Shown piece after piece: positions 1 through 9,480 of a stretch of 64,000 nucleotides of DNA (position 1 is the first letter of the stretch; the number at the start of each line of letters is the position of its first letter). The DNA lies in assembly GCA_944322715.1 (NCBI GenBank), contig CALUPT010000013.1, positions 36,266 through 100,265 of the forward strand, given 5' to 3'. The notes under the pieces are model-generated. The model was not told the DNA's origin. It worked only from the letters and a program-made list of their open reading frames with translations, and made no database searches. The position numbers were made by a program, and so were the translations under genes. Origin of the DNA: an uncultured Bacteroidales bacterium. GTDB taxonomy: Bacteria > Bacteroidota > Bacteroidia > Bacteroidales > UBA932.

Positions 1-677
1 GGTTCATATATGACGGGACATACAAGCCAGAGGAGTTTACCGGCAACTATCTGAAGAACGGCATTCCTTACATGTCGAGTGTGGGACGCGACCAGGTCAG
101 GCCGGGAGACCCGAAATACAGGGATATCAACAATGATGGCGTGGTGGATGACAATGACAGGACCATCATCGGCTGCGGCCAGCCCCTGCATACCGGAGGT
201 TTCGGCAACTCCTTCTATTTCTACGGGTTCGATGTCAACATATTCTTCACATGGAGCTATGGCAATGATGTCCTCAATGCCAACAGGCTTATTTTCGAGA
301 ACGGAGCATCGACCAACCTCAACCAGTTCGCATCATACGTGGACAGGTTCGACCGTTACACCAATCCGGACAGCGACATACCGAGGATCAACGCCAACGG
401 CATGTATGTCTATTCTTCGAGGGTAGTCGAGGATGGGTCGTATCTCCGTCTGAAGAATGTCTCTGTCGGGTACACGCTTCCGAGGAGGGCCCTCCGCAGG
501 ATGCATTTCGACACCATGCGCGTATATGTGTCTGCGGACAACATCTGGACATGGACAAGGTATTCCGGGCCGGATCCGGAGGTCTCTACAAGGAATTCCG
601 TCCTTACGCCAGGTTTCGACTGGTCGGCATATCCGCGCGCCTTCGGTCTGACCGCAGGAGTTTCGTTCACTTTCTGA
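1..677 (+). CDS. susC: SusC/RagA-family TonB-dependent receptor, C-terminal part
   Basis: The reading frame is already open at base 3, so this is the last ~224 residues of a gene that begins outside the window. SusC proteins are outer-membrane barrels that import glycans, working with a SusD lid and TonB energy. The visible part has the usual late features: an Asp-rich YRDINNDGVVDDNDR stretch, an RLKNVSVGYTLP motif, and a final strand ending in aromatic residues (GVSFTF), the barrel-assembly signature. A SusD gene follows 17 bp downstream, which confirms the family. The substrate cannot be inferred from this fragment. Confidence 0.93.
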   Translation, partial: FIYDGTYKPEEFTGNYLKNGIPYMSSVGRDQVRPGDPKYRDINNDGVVDDNDRTIIGCGQPLHTGGFGNSFYFYGFDVNIFFTWSYGNDVLNANRLIFENGASTNLNQFASYVDRFDRYTNPDSDIPRINANGMYVYSSRVVEDGSYLRLKNVSVGYTLPRRALRRMHFDTMRVYVSADNIWTWTRYSGPDPEVSTRNSVLTPGFDWSAYPRAFGLTAGVSFTF

Positions 678-694
678 AATAGGGAGGATAGATT

Positions 695-2464
695 ATGAAA
701 AGAAAGATATATGCATTTGCCGCTTCTCTGATGGCCGTGTCATCCTGCGGCTTCCTGGATGTCGATCCCGATGTCATGGTCGGAGGATATACATCCGAAG
801 AGGATGCCCTTTACGGTCTGGCAGGGGTCTACGGCGTAATAAACAACGAGCCTTTCTACGGAAACTACTATTCCCTGATGCTGTCCAACGTGGATGACCT
901 GTGCTATTTCAACAGGACATCCACGAGCAACTATTCCGTATGGTATCAGCACGATGCGGGATCTCCCGAGGTGTATGCGGCATGGAAGGAGATATATAAG
1001 GGCATAGGCAACGCCAATTCGTTCATGGAAGACATGGCGGAATCGGAGTTCGATCCTGAGCACAGGCTGTACAACGAGGCAAGGTTCCTGAGGGCGTACT
1101 ATTATTTCATCCTTGCCCAGGCGTGGGGCGATGTCCCGCTGAGGACGACGGCAATGACATCCGTGGGAAGCGTCGAGTGCGCCGCAACCCCTCAGCTGCA
1201 GGTCCTGCAGTGGGTGGTCTCTGAGATGGAAGCCTGTCTCCCTCTTGCGGAGGATGCGCTTGCGAATGCTCCGTCAAGGGTGGTGAAGACCACTATGTGG
1301 GGTATCCTTGCCAGGGTGTATCTGTTTATGGCGGGAGAGTCAGTAACCGGTACCAATGATGAAATGAAGAAAGAATATTTCCGTAAGGCGATGGAGTATT
1401 CCGGCGAAGTCATCAACAGCGGTAAACACAGGCTCAACCAGGGGTCGGATGACCATGACGGCTATTCGCAGATATTCATCAACATGATATCGGATGACTA
1501 TGACACCGAATATCGTGAATCCATGTGGGAGGCTGACTTCATGGGCAACAGGTCAAGTTCGGACAACTGGAGCAACGGCTGTATCGGAGATCTGCTCGGA
1601 CTCCAGAGCCAGCCGGACAAATACGACAATGTCAACTGCAATTTCGCATACGGTCAGTACAGCGGTTCTCTGAAACTGTGGTATCTGTATTGGGAGGAAG
1701 ACAGGACGGATGACGAGACAAGGCTCGGCGAGGCGACGAACGATGAGACATTCAGCTGGGATGATGGGGACTACATCGAAGAGAGCCTTCCGGGATGGGA
1801 CAGGAGGCAGTTCTGGAACATGTCTCCTTACAACTACCAGGGCGGCACATTAAGGTCAGGGAACACTACACTCGACACATGGGTTGCCGGCATAGACAGG
1901 ACCCCGTACAGGGAGTCTACTGTGACTACCGAACACAGCCCGGCAATAGCCAGGGCGACCCGTGACTGCGGAAAGTTCCGCCGGGAGACTGAATATGAGG
2001 GTATCAAAGGCGACAGGGGGACATATACTCCGATTAATTATCCTATCCTCAGGTATGCGGATGTGCTTCTGATGTATGCCGAGGCATACAATGAATATCA
2101 CGGCGCTCCGACAGAGCAGGTGTTCAAGGACTGTATCCTGCCGATAAGGGACAGGGCCGGAATCAAGACCAGACCGTATTCGGAGTACTCTTCCCAGGAA
2201 GCGTTCCGTCAGCTGGTGAGGAACGAGAGAGGCAGGGAGCTCGTGTTCGAGTCCATCCGCAAGTATGACCTCATAAGGTGGGGAATCTTCGAGTCCTCCA
2301 TGGCGCAGTATATAGATGATGCCAGCAGTTCCGAATGGACCGGAAATACGGCAACGGCTGCATCGACGATGGCTGCATCCGTCCAGAGCAAGCATATAGT
2401 GCTGCCGATACCTTCCATCGAGCTCGGCGTCAACAAGGCGCTGCGCCAGAATCCGTTATGGTAA
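695..2464 (+). CDS. susD: SusD/RagB-family glycan-binding lipoprotein
   Basis: This is the surface lipoprotein partner of the upstream SusC receptor; it binds glycans and caps the transporter. The protein has 589 residues, normal for the family. Its signal peptide ends in a lipobox with lipidated Cys18 (AVSSCGF). A TPR-like SusD core contains EARFLRAYYYFILAQAWGD near residue 130. The C-terminal family hallmark ERGRELVFESIRKYDLIRWG is followed by a PIPSIEL...NPLW ending. It forms one operon with the preceding susC and the following DUF5017 gene. The ligand is unknown. Confidence 0.95.
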   Translation: MKRKIYAFAASLMAVSSCGFLDVDPDVMVGGYTSEEDALYGLAGVYGVINNEPFYGNYYSLMLSNVDDLCYFNRTSTSNYSVWYQHDAGSPEVYAAWKEIYKGIGNANSFMEDMAESEFDPEHRLYNEARFLRAYYYFILAQAWGDVPLRTTAMTSVGSVECAATPQLQVLQWVVSEMEACLPLAEDALANAPSRVVKTTMWGILARVYLFMAGESVTGTNDEMKKEYFRKAMEYSGEVINSGKHRLNQGSDDHDGYSQIFINMISDDYDTEYRESMWEADFMGNRSSSDNWSNGCIGDLLGLQSQPDKYDNVNCNFAYGQYSGSLKLWYLYWEEDRTDDETRLGEATNDETFSWDDGDYIEESLPGWDRRQFWNMSPYNYQGGTLRSGNTTLDTWVAGIDRTPYRESTVTTEHSPAIARATRDCGKFRRETEYEGIKGDRGTYTPINYPILRYADVLLMYAEAYNEYHGAPTEQVFKDCILPIRDRAGIKTRPYSEYSSQEAFRQLVRNERGRELVFESIRKYDLIRWGIFESSMAQYIDDASSSEWTGNTATAASTMAASVQSKHIVLPIPSIELGVNKALRQNPLW

Positions 2465-2492
2465 AGTCGTGAATCCTGAAAAACTGTAAGAC

Positions 2493-3554
2493 ATGGTAAG
2501 AAGATTATCTACATATATCGCGGCAGCGGCCGTGGCATGGATTTCATTTGCGGCCTGTGAGCAGACGGACATCTATTCGCCTGTGCACTACAATGTCACG
2601 CTGAATGCATCCAATACATATTATGCAGGGGATCCTGTAGTTTTCGACATAACGGGCAATCCGGACAATCTGATTTTCTACAGCGGGGAGGCCGGCCATG
2701 AGTACCGGTTCAGGGACTATTATGACGTGCCCGTCGAGGATGTGGTGTCCATGACCCTTGAACTGGACATCCAGCACAGGGCAGGAAACCACGGGGTCAA
2801 TACCGCAAACGGGCCGGGGCTTGAAATCTGGTACACGGACAAATTCAACGGAATCGATGGGAATGATGCTGCAGGAGACCGCGCGATGGTGATGTCATGG
2901 ACAGAAGAGCAGATGATTGCCGAGGGGTGGAAGAAATTCCCGTATGAAGATCCGGGCAGGGAACAGAATGTATTTCTGAAATATTCGGAAGATGTGCTTT
3001 CCTGTGTGACCAATTTCTGCCTGGCATTCCACTGGATGCCGGATCTGGAAGCGGAAAATACCCCTATCGACACGTATTGGGTGAACGGGAAATTGGATGT
3101 GGTCATTAATGGAATGGATGGGCAGGAGACCCTATCGTACGATCTCAAGAATCTGATGGGGACGACGGTGATGTACGATGAGACGCTTTCTACATATTAT
3201 ATGAATGATGGCAACGGAAGCATCAGGCTCGATACCAATCAGGACATCACCTTTGCCGGAGGATATTATCTCGACAATCCGAGTACGGAAGAAGTGGATG
3301 GCATCAAGCACCGCTGCGAGGGCTGGATCTTCTCCTCTCCGCGGCCGTTCAATTCCAGGAATCCGGATACGGCTGTGACTGTGAAGAATCTCCAGAACAG
3401 TGCGGATACCTATTCCTATACATACGCCAATCCGGGAACATATCATGCTACGTTCGTGGGCACAAACTCCAATTACCTCGATGCTTCCGAGGAAGTAAGG
3501 CATATTCAGATCACTGTTCTGGACAAGGTGGAAGTTTCCTCTTCGGAGGAATAG
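2493..3554 (+). CDS. DUF5017-type surface lipoprotein of the SusCD locus
   Basis: A 353-residue secreted lipoprotein with signal peptide and lipobox Cys22 (SFAACEQ). The N-terminal part contains FDITGNPDNLIFYSGEAGHE and YRFRDY, matching what I recall of DUF5017 proteins, which are commonly encoded next to SusC/SusD. The C-terminal region ends in a beta-rich Ig-like segment (TYSYTYANPGTYHATFVGTN). It starts 28 bp after susD and is surely co-transcribed. The role is inferred: an auxiliary surface glycan-binding protein, like the SusE/F position in starch loci. No catalytic motif was seen. Confidence 0.8.
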   Translation: MVRRLSTYIAAAAVAWISFAACEQTDIYSPVHYNVTLNASNTYYAGDPVVFDITGNPDNLIFYSGEAGHEYRFRDYYDVPVEDVVSMTLELDIQHRAGNHGVNTANGPGLEIWYTDKFNGIDGNDAAGDRAMVMSWTEEQMIAEGWKKFPYEDPGREQNVFLKYSEDVLSCVTNFCLAFHWMPDLEAENTPIDTYWVNGKLDVVINGMDGQETLSYDLKNLMGTTVMYDETLSTYYMNDGNGSIRLDTNQDITFAGGYYLDNPSTEEVDGIKHRCEGWIFSSPRPFNSRNPDTAVTVKNLQNSADTYSYTYANPGTYHATFVGTNSNYLDASEEVRHIQITVLDKVEVSSSEE

Positions 3555-3557
3555 GTG

Positions 3558-5744
3558 TCATTTGATGACCATCTCGCAGGAGCGGCAGTCGAACAGGACG
3601 GTGAATCTCTGACCGTTGTTCAGAAGATACAGGGGAGCGGCATCCGTGCCGCTCTTTGCTTTGTCTGTTGCGGCTGCCCTGCCGTCTGCCTGTCCGGACC
3701 TGTTCCGCAATTTCGGGCAGAGACCGAGTTCGTGGCGGATGCAGTATCTGGTGCGCATCAGTTCGGCTCCATCCCGGTGTGTCAGTTCGTAGGCGGGCTC
3801 CGTTACCCTGCAGCCGGCATCAGTGTACAGTTTTTCTGCAAGATGGTTCGATATGTTTGCCCTGTAGTCCAGTTCCGTTGTCTTTCCGGACGGGACAGGG
3901 TGAAGCGACTCCGGACTGTTCCGGGGCAGATCCTTCGCTTCGCTCAGGATGACACCTTTTGATGTTTCTTGGGCTCCGCTCAGGATGACACCTTTTAATG
4001 TTTCTTGGGCTCCGCTCAGGATGACAGGACTGTCATATTGAACGGAGCCGTCAGGCGGAGTGAAATATCTGTCGCCACCCCGGTTATCCGGAATGACGGG
4101 ACGGCTGTCGAGCAGGGCGGCGATGTCACTGCGGATGGAGTTCAGCACAGATGCGGAAAGCAGGGGCAGAGACCCGTCATGGACTATATCCTTGACAGTG
4201 AACAGGTAGATTCCGGAGGATTTTGAAAGTTGGGAGCGTATCATTGATTCCATTCTGCCGATGTTGGCGGCCATGTCATTCCATATCCCGGAGTATGTTT
4301 TCCTGACTGTCCGTCCATCTTCGCTTGTCGCCGTTACTTCCAATACCGGTTCCGGTATGTTCCCGTGACCGGACGCGCATGGAATGTCTGGGTTTCCAGG
4401 TCCTGGAATGTCCGCTGCCGGACTGATACCGAATGAAACGGTGATGTCCGCAGGAATCCTTCTGATGCAGGCTTTTGAATCCAGTTCCCGCTCGAAAGCC
4501 ATGTCAAGGTTCCTGAATATGGCCGCGCCTTCGAACAAGGCAGGGGTGCTTTTGCAGCGGACGGTCATCCCGTTGCAAACATCGGCCCGGACCCCTTCGA
4601 CATTCCCGTCCTTCCCGACAAAGGACAGTCCGTCCCCGTTGTTCAGGATGATTCTTCTGCTGCCAGCCGGCCTGATGGCAAATGATGTCTTCTCCCGGTT
4701 GAGTCCGGTGACTGTCCCGAGTTCTTCTCCCATGGATTTGGCCGAGTCCAGAGACGCCCATTTCCCTCTCTTCCCATCGAGGAACAGTTCCGTATATCCC
4801 CGGTTGAAGGTCTTGCCGAGGTCTGGAGTGAAACCTCCGCTCACCCTGCCGAAAGATGCCCGGCGGTATTTTCCGCCGGATTTCCCGACAATCCTGTCAA
4901 GGGCGAGAGAATATGCCCTTACCGTATTCCTGACATAAGAGATGTTTTTCAGCCTTCCCTCGATCTTGAAAGACATGACTCCGGCATCGGCAAGGTCTTC
5001 CATTCTGGAGATAAGGTTATAGTCTTTCAGAGAGAGCAGGGCCTTGTTCTTCACGATTGTCCTGCCATCCGGACCGGCCAGGTCGTATCTCGACCGGCAG
5101 GCCTGGATGCAGGCCCCCCTGTTGGCGCTCCGTCCGGCTATCTTTTCCGAAAGGTAGCATTGTCCGCTGTAGCAGACGCACAGCGCCCCGTGGACGAAGA
5201 ACTCGATTTCGCAACTGACGGCAGAAGCTATTTCCCGTATCTGCCGCAGGGACATTTCCCGCTCCAGCACAATCCTGCCGAAACCCAATGCTTCCAGTTC
5301 CCTTGCCCGTTCCACCGTCCTGATCGCGCATTGCGTCGAAGCATGAAGGGCCGGCATAACGCATCCTTTCCATGGCCCGGATACCTCTGTATCATGACAC
5401 TGCCCCTCTTTATGCCGAGCCGGGGACATCCTCCTCAACATCTCTACGACAGCCATGTCCTGTACGATTACCGCATCGGCCCCTGCCTTGCCTATCTCCT
5501 CGATCAGACTTGCGGCATCGTCCAGTTCATTGTCATATATTATCGTATTCAGGGTTACGAATATCCTTGCCCCGAACCTGTGGGCGTACCTGCACAGGCC
5601 GGCAATGTCTTCTATGCTGTTCCCTGCCGCCTGCCTTGCCCCGAATCTCGGACCTGCGATATATACGGCATCGGCACCGCAGTCGATTGCCGCGATGCCG
5701 ATGTCAGCGTTCCTTGCCGGAGCAAGAAGTTCGAGTTCCCTCAT
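3558..5744 (-). CDS. Peptidase U32 family protein with repeat-derived insertion
   Basis: A U32-family protein of 728 residues. Family members include collagenase-like proteins and enzymes of 23S rRNA or tRNA hydroxylation, so the exact substrate is open. The N-terminus (ELLAPARNADIGIAAIDCGADAVYIAG) fits the TIM-barrel start. The signature EFFVHGALCVCYSGQC lies at about residues 181-196, followed by more cysteines and SFKIEGRLK. The C-terminus has the expected YCIRHELGLCPK and LFDCRSCEM cysteine pairs. About residues 570-605 are encoded by a dispersed repeat, including a 36-bp unit present about twice in frame, inserted into the C-terminal linker. It is convergent with the SusCD locus and ends 3 bp from it. 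Confidence 0.88.
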   Translation of the reverse strand: MRELELLAPARNADIGIAAIDCGADAVYIAGPRFGARQAAGNSIEDIAGLCRYAHRFGARIFVTLNTIIYDNELDDAASLIEEIGKAGADAVIVQDMAVVEMLRRMSPARHKEGQCHDTEVSGPWKGCVMPALHASTQCAIRTVERARELEALGFGRIVLEREMSLRQIREIASAVSCEIEFFVHGALCVCYSGQCYLSEKIAGRSANRGACIQACRSRYDLAGPDGRTIVKNKALLSLKDYNLISRMEDLADAGVMSFKIEGRLKNISYVRNTVRAYSLALDRIVGKSGGKYRRASFGRVSGGFTPDLGKTFNRGYTELFLDGKRGKWASLDSAKSMGEELGTVTGLNREKTSFAIRPAGSRRIILNNGDGLSFVGKDGNVEGVRADVCNGMTVRCKSTPALFEGAAIFRNLDMAFERELDSKACIRRIPADITVSFGISPAADIPGPGNPDIPCASGHGNIPEPVLEVTATSEDGRTVRKTYSGIWNDMAANIGRMESMIRSQLSKSSGIYLFTVKDIVHDGSLPLLSASVLNSIRSDIAALLDSRPVIPDNRGGDRYFTPPDGSVQYDSPVILSGAQETLKGVILSGAQETSKGVILSEAKDLPRNSPESLHPVPSGKTTELDYRANISNHLAEKLYTDAGCRVTEPAYELTHRDGAELMRTRYCIRHELGLCPKLRNRSGQADGRAAATDKAKSGTDAAPLYLLNNGQRFTVLFDCRSCEMVIK
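3931..4031. repeat. Dispersed VILSEAKDL repeat with in-frame 36-bp tandem copies
   Basis: On the minus strand this stretch reads ATCCTGAGCGAAGCGAAGGAT-like sequence and encodes VILSGAQET.KG, VILSGAQETSKG and VILSEAKDL in succession. Bases 3942-3977 and 3978-4013 are 36-bp copies differing at one position, and a third partial copy follows. The core is an imperfect palindrome (ATCCT...AGGAT). The same element occurs at 33376 and 46444. Because 36 is a multiple of three, the U32 reading frame survives. Confidence 0.85.
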
Positions 5745-5758
5745 TTCCGGTCAGGATA

Positions 5759-6694
5759 TTACTGCTGGAGAGCCTTGAGCTGCTCCTGTGCCTGTGTCCC
5801 GTACTGAGCATCTGAAGCCACTTTCTGATAGTATTCTATGGCTTTCTCCTTGTTTCCGGCCTGCTGGTAGAGGACTGCGATGGTGAAAGTGTATGCGTTC
5901 ACGTTCTTTGCCTTCGGCATTGAGATGTATTTCTCGAAATATGAGATTGCGGCATCATTGTTGCCTCCTTTCTGCGAAGAATTGGCTGCAATCAGATATG
6001 CGTTTGCATTGTTGGCATTGTAGGAAATGGATTTCTCTGCCGCAACTACCGCATCATTGTATTTCTGGGCCTTGTAGTATGAATTGGCAAGCCTGAGATA
6101 GAGGTTGGTAAGCTGTTTTGCGGCATCCGAACTTTCTCCGAGCTCTCCTGCCTTCGTGTAGGCTGCCTCTGCCTCGGCAATCTTGCCTGAAGATGCGTAT
6201 GCACTTCCGAGGAGCAGGTATGCGCGACCGTTTTCAGGGTCTGCGGCAATCGCTTCGTTGTATGCGGAGACAGCATTTGTGAAATCCTTTGCCTTGAGCA
6301 GATCATTGGCTTTCTGGAGGAGGACCTGAGGTACGAGTTCCCCTGCTTCGGTCTCCACATCGGTATTGCCGTATTCTTTGGCTGCGGCAGCCGCTTCATT
6401 CAGGCTTGTTATGGCGTTGTCGTAATCCTTGGCCTGTATCTTGTCTTTCGCCATTGAAAGCATCACGCCTGGAATCACGTTCTTGCAGTTGGCGGCCACT
6501 TCGGCGCCTGTCTCCCCGCATGCTTCGGCCATTGTCAGCGCCTGTCTGAATGAATCGAGAGCGGAAGCATTGTCTCCCAGCTGGAGAGCCATCACTCCGT
6601 TGTTGTAGGTATTGGTCGCCTGCTCCAGATCCTGCGCTGAAACTGTGGCTGCGGCAAATACGGCCGCGATTGCTAAAAGAAAGATCTTTTTCAT
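5759..6694 (-). CDS. Periplasmic tetratricopeptide-repeat protein
   Basis: A 311-residue protein with a clear Sec signal peptide ending near AATVSAQ at residue 21, so it is exported. The rest is alpha-helical with several TPR units, for example AVSAYNEAIAADPENGRAYLLLGSAYASSG, followed by similar 34-residue units and a final KEKAIEYYQKVA unit. TPR proteins are protein-protein scaffolds, and the partner here is unknown. The gene is divergent from an M16-like gene; their -7 boxes are only 13 bp apart. Confidence 0.8.
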   Translation of the reverse strand: MKKIFLLAIAAVFAAATVSAQDLEQATNTYNNGVMALQLGDNASALDSFRQALTMAEACGETGAEVAANCKNVIPGVMLSMAKDKIQAKDYDNAITSLNEAAAAAKEYGNTDVETEAGELVPQVLLQKANDLLKAKDFTNAVSAYNEAIAADPENGRAYLLLGSAYASSGKIAEAEAAYTKAGELGESSDAAKQLTNLYLRLANSYYKAQKYNDAVVAAEKSISYNANNANAYLIAANSSQKGGNNDAAISYFEKYISMPKAKNVNAYTFTIAVLYQQAGNKEKAIEYYQKVASDAQYGTQAQEQLKALQQ

Positions 6695-6743
6695 AATTTA
6701 TACGGTTTATTCGTTTAATATATTCTTAATGGTTGCCAACTCA

Positions 6744-6776
6744 CAAATTTAGCAAAAATTGTTTTAATTTTGCAAT
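6744..6776 (-). promoter_or_regulatory. Bacteroidota-type promoter of the TPR gene
   Basis: The minus strand reads TAAATTTG (6751-6744), matching TAnnTTTG. ATTG lies 21 bp upstream (6776-6773), a fair -33 element. Its -33 abuts the -7 of the divergent promoter. Confidence 0.6.
6765..6772 (+). promoter_or_regulatory. Promoter -7 box of the M16-like gene
   Basis: TAATTTTG matches the TAnnTTTG -7 consensus and lies 17 bp before the start codon at 6790, so the 5' leader is very short. No convincing -33 element is seen. It is interleaved with the divergent TPR-gene promoter. Confidence 0.5.
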
Positions 6777-6789
6777 CGGACAGCGATAA

Positions 6790-9423
6790 ATGATGAATGA
6801 CCGATATTGCATATTCCTGCTGACTGTGCTGCTGATGGCGGCTTCCGTGGCTTATGCGGCATCTCCCGTCCCTCCGCAAATGCCTCAGGATCCGGCGCTT
6901 TCGAGCGGAGTGCTGCCAAACGGCATTGCCTATTATATAGTGGCGAATCCATCTGAGAAAGGGATGGCGGAGTTCGCTTTCGTGCGCAGAATGGCTGTGC
7001 CGGATTCGCTCCGCGACAGGGCCGTGTATGACGCAAGGTATTCCGTGACCGACATTCCGAGATTTTCTCCGGCTACAGTCAGGGACTATGCGGCAAGGTA
7101 CGGGGCATCTTCGGCGATGTGCCGCAGGTCTGTCCCGGTCCATGTCAGGGTGACGGATGATTCGGCTGTCTACCGTTTCGGAACATTTCCCGTATCGGGG
7201 GGTAATGTGACCGATTCCACTCTTCTGCTGGTTTTCAGCATTGCGGAAGGACTGGATACGGATGTCCCCGCACAGGATGCCATCATAGTTGCCGGGGATG
7301 TGGACCGGGATGCCGTGCTGTCACGGATGAGATTGCTGTCGTTAGTCGTGCCTTCCCGCCCGGAAGAGGTTCCGGAGGACACTTCGTATGTATGGAAAGA
7401 CAGGGACACGATTATCTGCAACGTGAAAACGGACACGGCTGCGGCGGTGGCGAGGATTTCCATAGGATATTCGTCTCCGAGGACGCCGAGGGAATATATG
7501 GGAACTGCCGTGCCGGTCGTGTCGCAACATTTGACAGGGATACTCGACAGGATATTGTGCAGGCGGGTGGAGACGGAAATGAAGCGCAGGGGCATTCCGA
7601 TAGCGGATTTGCGCTGCAGGTATGCGGGAAGCGCTTCCGGCGGCGGGGATGAGAAGTATGTCATCTCCCTTTCCACTGACAACTCCATGACAGGACAGGC
7701 GCTTGAAGTGCTGGCGGAAGTCCTGGCGGATGCGGATGTGAACGGAGTCCGGGAAAAGGAATACGCCGGGGCCAGGAACGAGTATCTGGTCAGACAGTAC
7801 AGGATGGCCCTCGACCCGGTCACATGCAACGGAAGGTATGTGGATGAATGCATTTCTTCTTTCCTGTACGGTTCTGCCGTGGTGTCGAAGATGGACAGGT
7901 TCAGATTTCTGGTCCGCGGAGAGCTTCCGGACAGTACAGGAGCCAGACTTTTCAACAATTTCGCTTCGGAACTGCTGGACAGCACCCGCAATCTCACCGT
8001 TTCAGTGACGGTAGCGGACTCTGCCCGGATGACCCCAGACGAAACGGCCGCCATCTTCCGCAGGGCATGGGAGAGGGCGGCGATGAACGATACCCTGACT
8101 TCTTATACAGTCAACCTGAGCGATTCTCTCGGACTGGCGGAGATTCCGGCGGAGAAGCTGAAGGTCGGCAGGACTGTGAAGGAACCGGTGTCGGGCGGCA
8201 CGATGTGGACCTTCTCCAACGGAATGAAGGTGGTCTACAAGAGGATGCAGACGGGCGGCATCTTCTATTACGACATGATGATAAGGGGCGGATATTCCGT
8301 CGTGGATGACCTCAGACGGGGCGAGGGGGCTTTCTTCTCCGATATCCTCGGGACTTACGATATCGCAGGTTTGAGGAGCGGGGATTTCCACGACCTGATG
8401 CTGTCGGAAGGCATTACGATGTCGGGCGAAGTGACGCTCTCCCATCTGAGCCTTTCCGGAATGGCTCCGAGACCATCCCTTACCCTGCTTTTCAAGTGTC
8501 TGAAATCAGTCGCGAATGAAAGGAGCGTCAACAGGGAAACGTTCGCCTACTATGCAGCCTGTGAAAGGCTCCGTCTCAGGGCAAGGGCCGGGACAATGCC
8601 TGCAAGGAAGGCCGCCATAGACAGCCTGATGTGCCCGTCATACCACTATTCTTCCGACAAGTCCCCTGAAAACCTGCATTCCGATGCCTGTGACAGGGCT
8701 GCCGGACTTTTCGATTCGCATTTCAGCAGGGCTGACGATGGGATCCTGATGATAGTCGGAGACATGGAAGAGACCGCAATGAAGAGGTTCCTGCAGAAGA
8801 ATCTGTCGGGATTCAGGACGGAGCCTCTTGCCGTGGCCAGGATAAGGCTCCCGTACCAGCCGATTTCCGGCTGGACCACACATATCGTGTCCGGGAAGAG
8901 ACAGAGTCTGGACTTGGCCCTGTCGGCTCCGCTGCAGTTCAGTGCGGAGAACTATATGGCGATGAAGGTCGCTGCAGCCGCGCTTGAATCGGCCCTTAAC
9001 CGGAAATTGTGCGGTTCGGCCGCTTCGGCCAGGGTCTTCAGCGAGTTCTCCGGATATCCTCAGGAGCGGGTCAGTTTCCTTATATCCGTATCGGATCTCG
9101 ACCCGTCCGTGCTGCCTCTCGATGAGATCAGGAAGGACCCGCTCGTACTTCTTTATGATGTGAGGTCTGTCCTGTCATCCATGTCCTTGTCCGCCATTCC
9201 GGACGACAGGATATCCGTCTGCAGGGATCTGGTAAGGAACGGGATGGCGTCCCTGCAGAATGACCCGTGGTACTGGGTTGACATGGTGAAGACCAGATAT
9301 ACCGATGGAAAGGATCTAAATACGAAATATGCGGAAAAGGTGGATTCGGTCTCTCCGGAAAAGGTCATGGAACTGATTTCCATGCTTGCTTCCGGTAGCA
9401 GGGTGGAATATGTGGTAAGATAA
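6790..9423 (+). CDS. M16-like exported protein lacking the zinc motif
   Basis: An exported protein of 877 residues with a signal peptide (LLTVLLMAASVAYAA). It carries two M16-like halves. The first opens with VLPNGIAYYIVANP and the second, near residue 470, with WTFSNGMKVVYKRM; both resemble the LxNGLxV entry strand of M16 domains. The inverzincin motif HxxEH was not found anywhere, so the protein is probably proteolytically inactive. It may act as a non-catalytic M16 subunit or substrate-binding protein. It sits between the divergent TPR gene and a DUF3109 gene. Confidence 0.7.
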   Translation: MMNDRYCIFLLTVLLMAASVAYAASPVPPQMPQDPALSSGVLPNGIAYYIVANPSEKGMAEFAFVRRMAVPDSLRDRAVYDARYSVTDIPRFSPATVRDYAARYGASSAMCRRSVPVHVRVTDDSAVYRFGTFPVSGGNVTDSTLLLVFSIAEGLDTDVPAQDAIIVAGDVDRDAVLSRMRLLSLVVPSRPEEVPEDTSYVWKDRDTIICNVKTDTAAAVARISIGYSSPRTPREYMGTAVPVVSQHLTGILDRILCRRVETEMKRRGIPIADLRCRYAGSASGGGDEKYVISLSTDNSMTGQALEVLAEVLADADVNGVREKEYAGARNEYLVRQYRMALDPVTCNGRYVDECISSFLYGSAVVSKMDRFRFLVRGELPDSTGARLFNNFASELLDSTRNLTVSVTVADSARMTPDETAAIFRRAWERAAMNDTLTSYTVNLSDSLGLAEIPAEKLKVGRTVKEPVSGGTMWTFSNGMKVVYKRMQTGGIFYYDMMIRGGYSVVDDLRRGEGAFFSDILGTYDIAGLRSGDFHDLMLSEGITMSGEVTLSHLSLSGMAPRPSLTLLFKCLKSVANERSVNRETFAYYAACERLRLRARAGTMPARKAAIDSLMCPSYHYSSDKSPENLHSDACDRAAGLFDSHFSRADDGILMIVGDMEETAMKRFLQKNLSGFRTEPLAVARIRLPYQPISGWTTHIVSGKRQSLDLALSAPLQFSAENYMAMKVAAAALESALNRKLCGSAASARVFSEFSGYPQERVSFLISVSDLDPSVLPLDEIRKDPLVLLYDVRSVLSSMSLSAIPDDRISVCRDLVRNGMASLQNDPWYWVDMVKTRYTDGKDLNTKYAEKVDSVSPEKVMELISMLASGSRVEYVVR

Positions 9424-9480
9424 TGCGGATTGCAGCGGATACTGCGGGACGGCGGACCCAGCAAAGAAACGACACAAGAC

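Noticed and set aside
3942..4031. Possible CRISPR array at the 36-bp tandem repeats
   Set aside because: The units are directly adjacent with no spacers, lie in frame in a gene, and match a dispersed repeat seen elsewhere.
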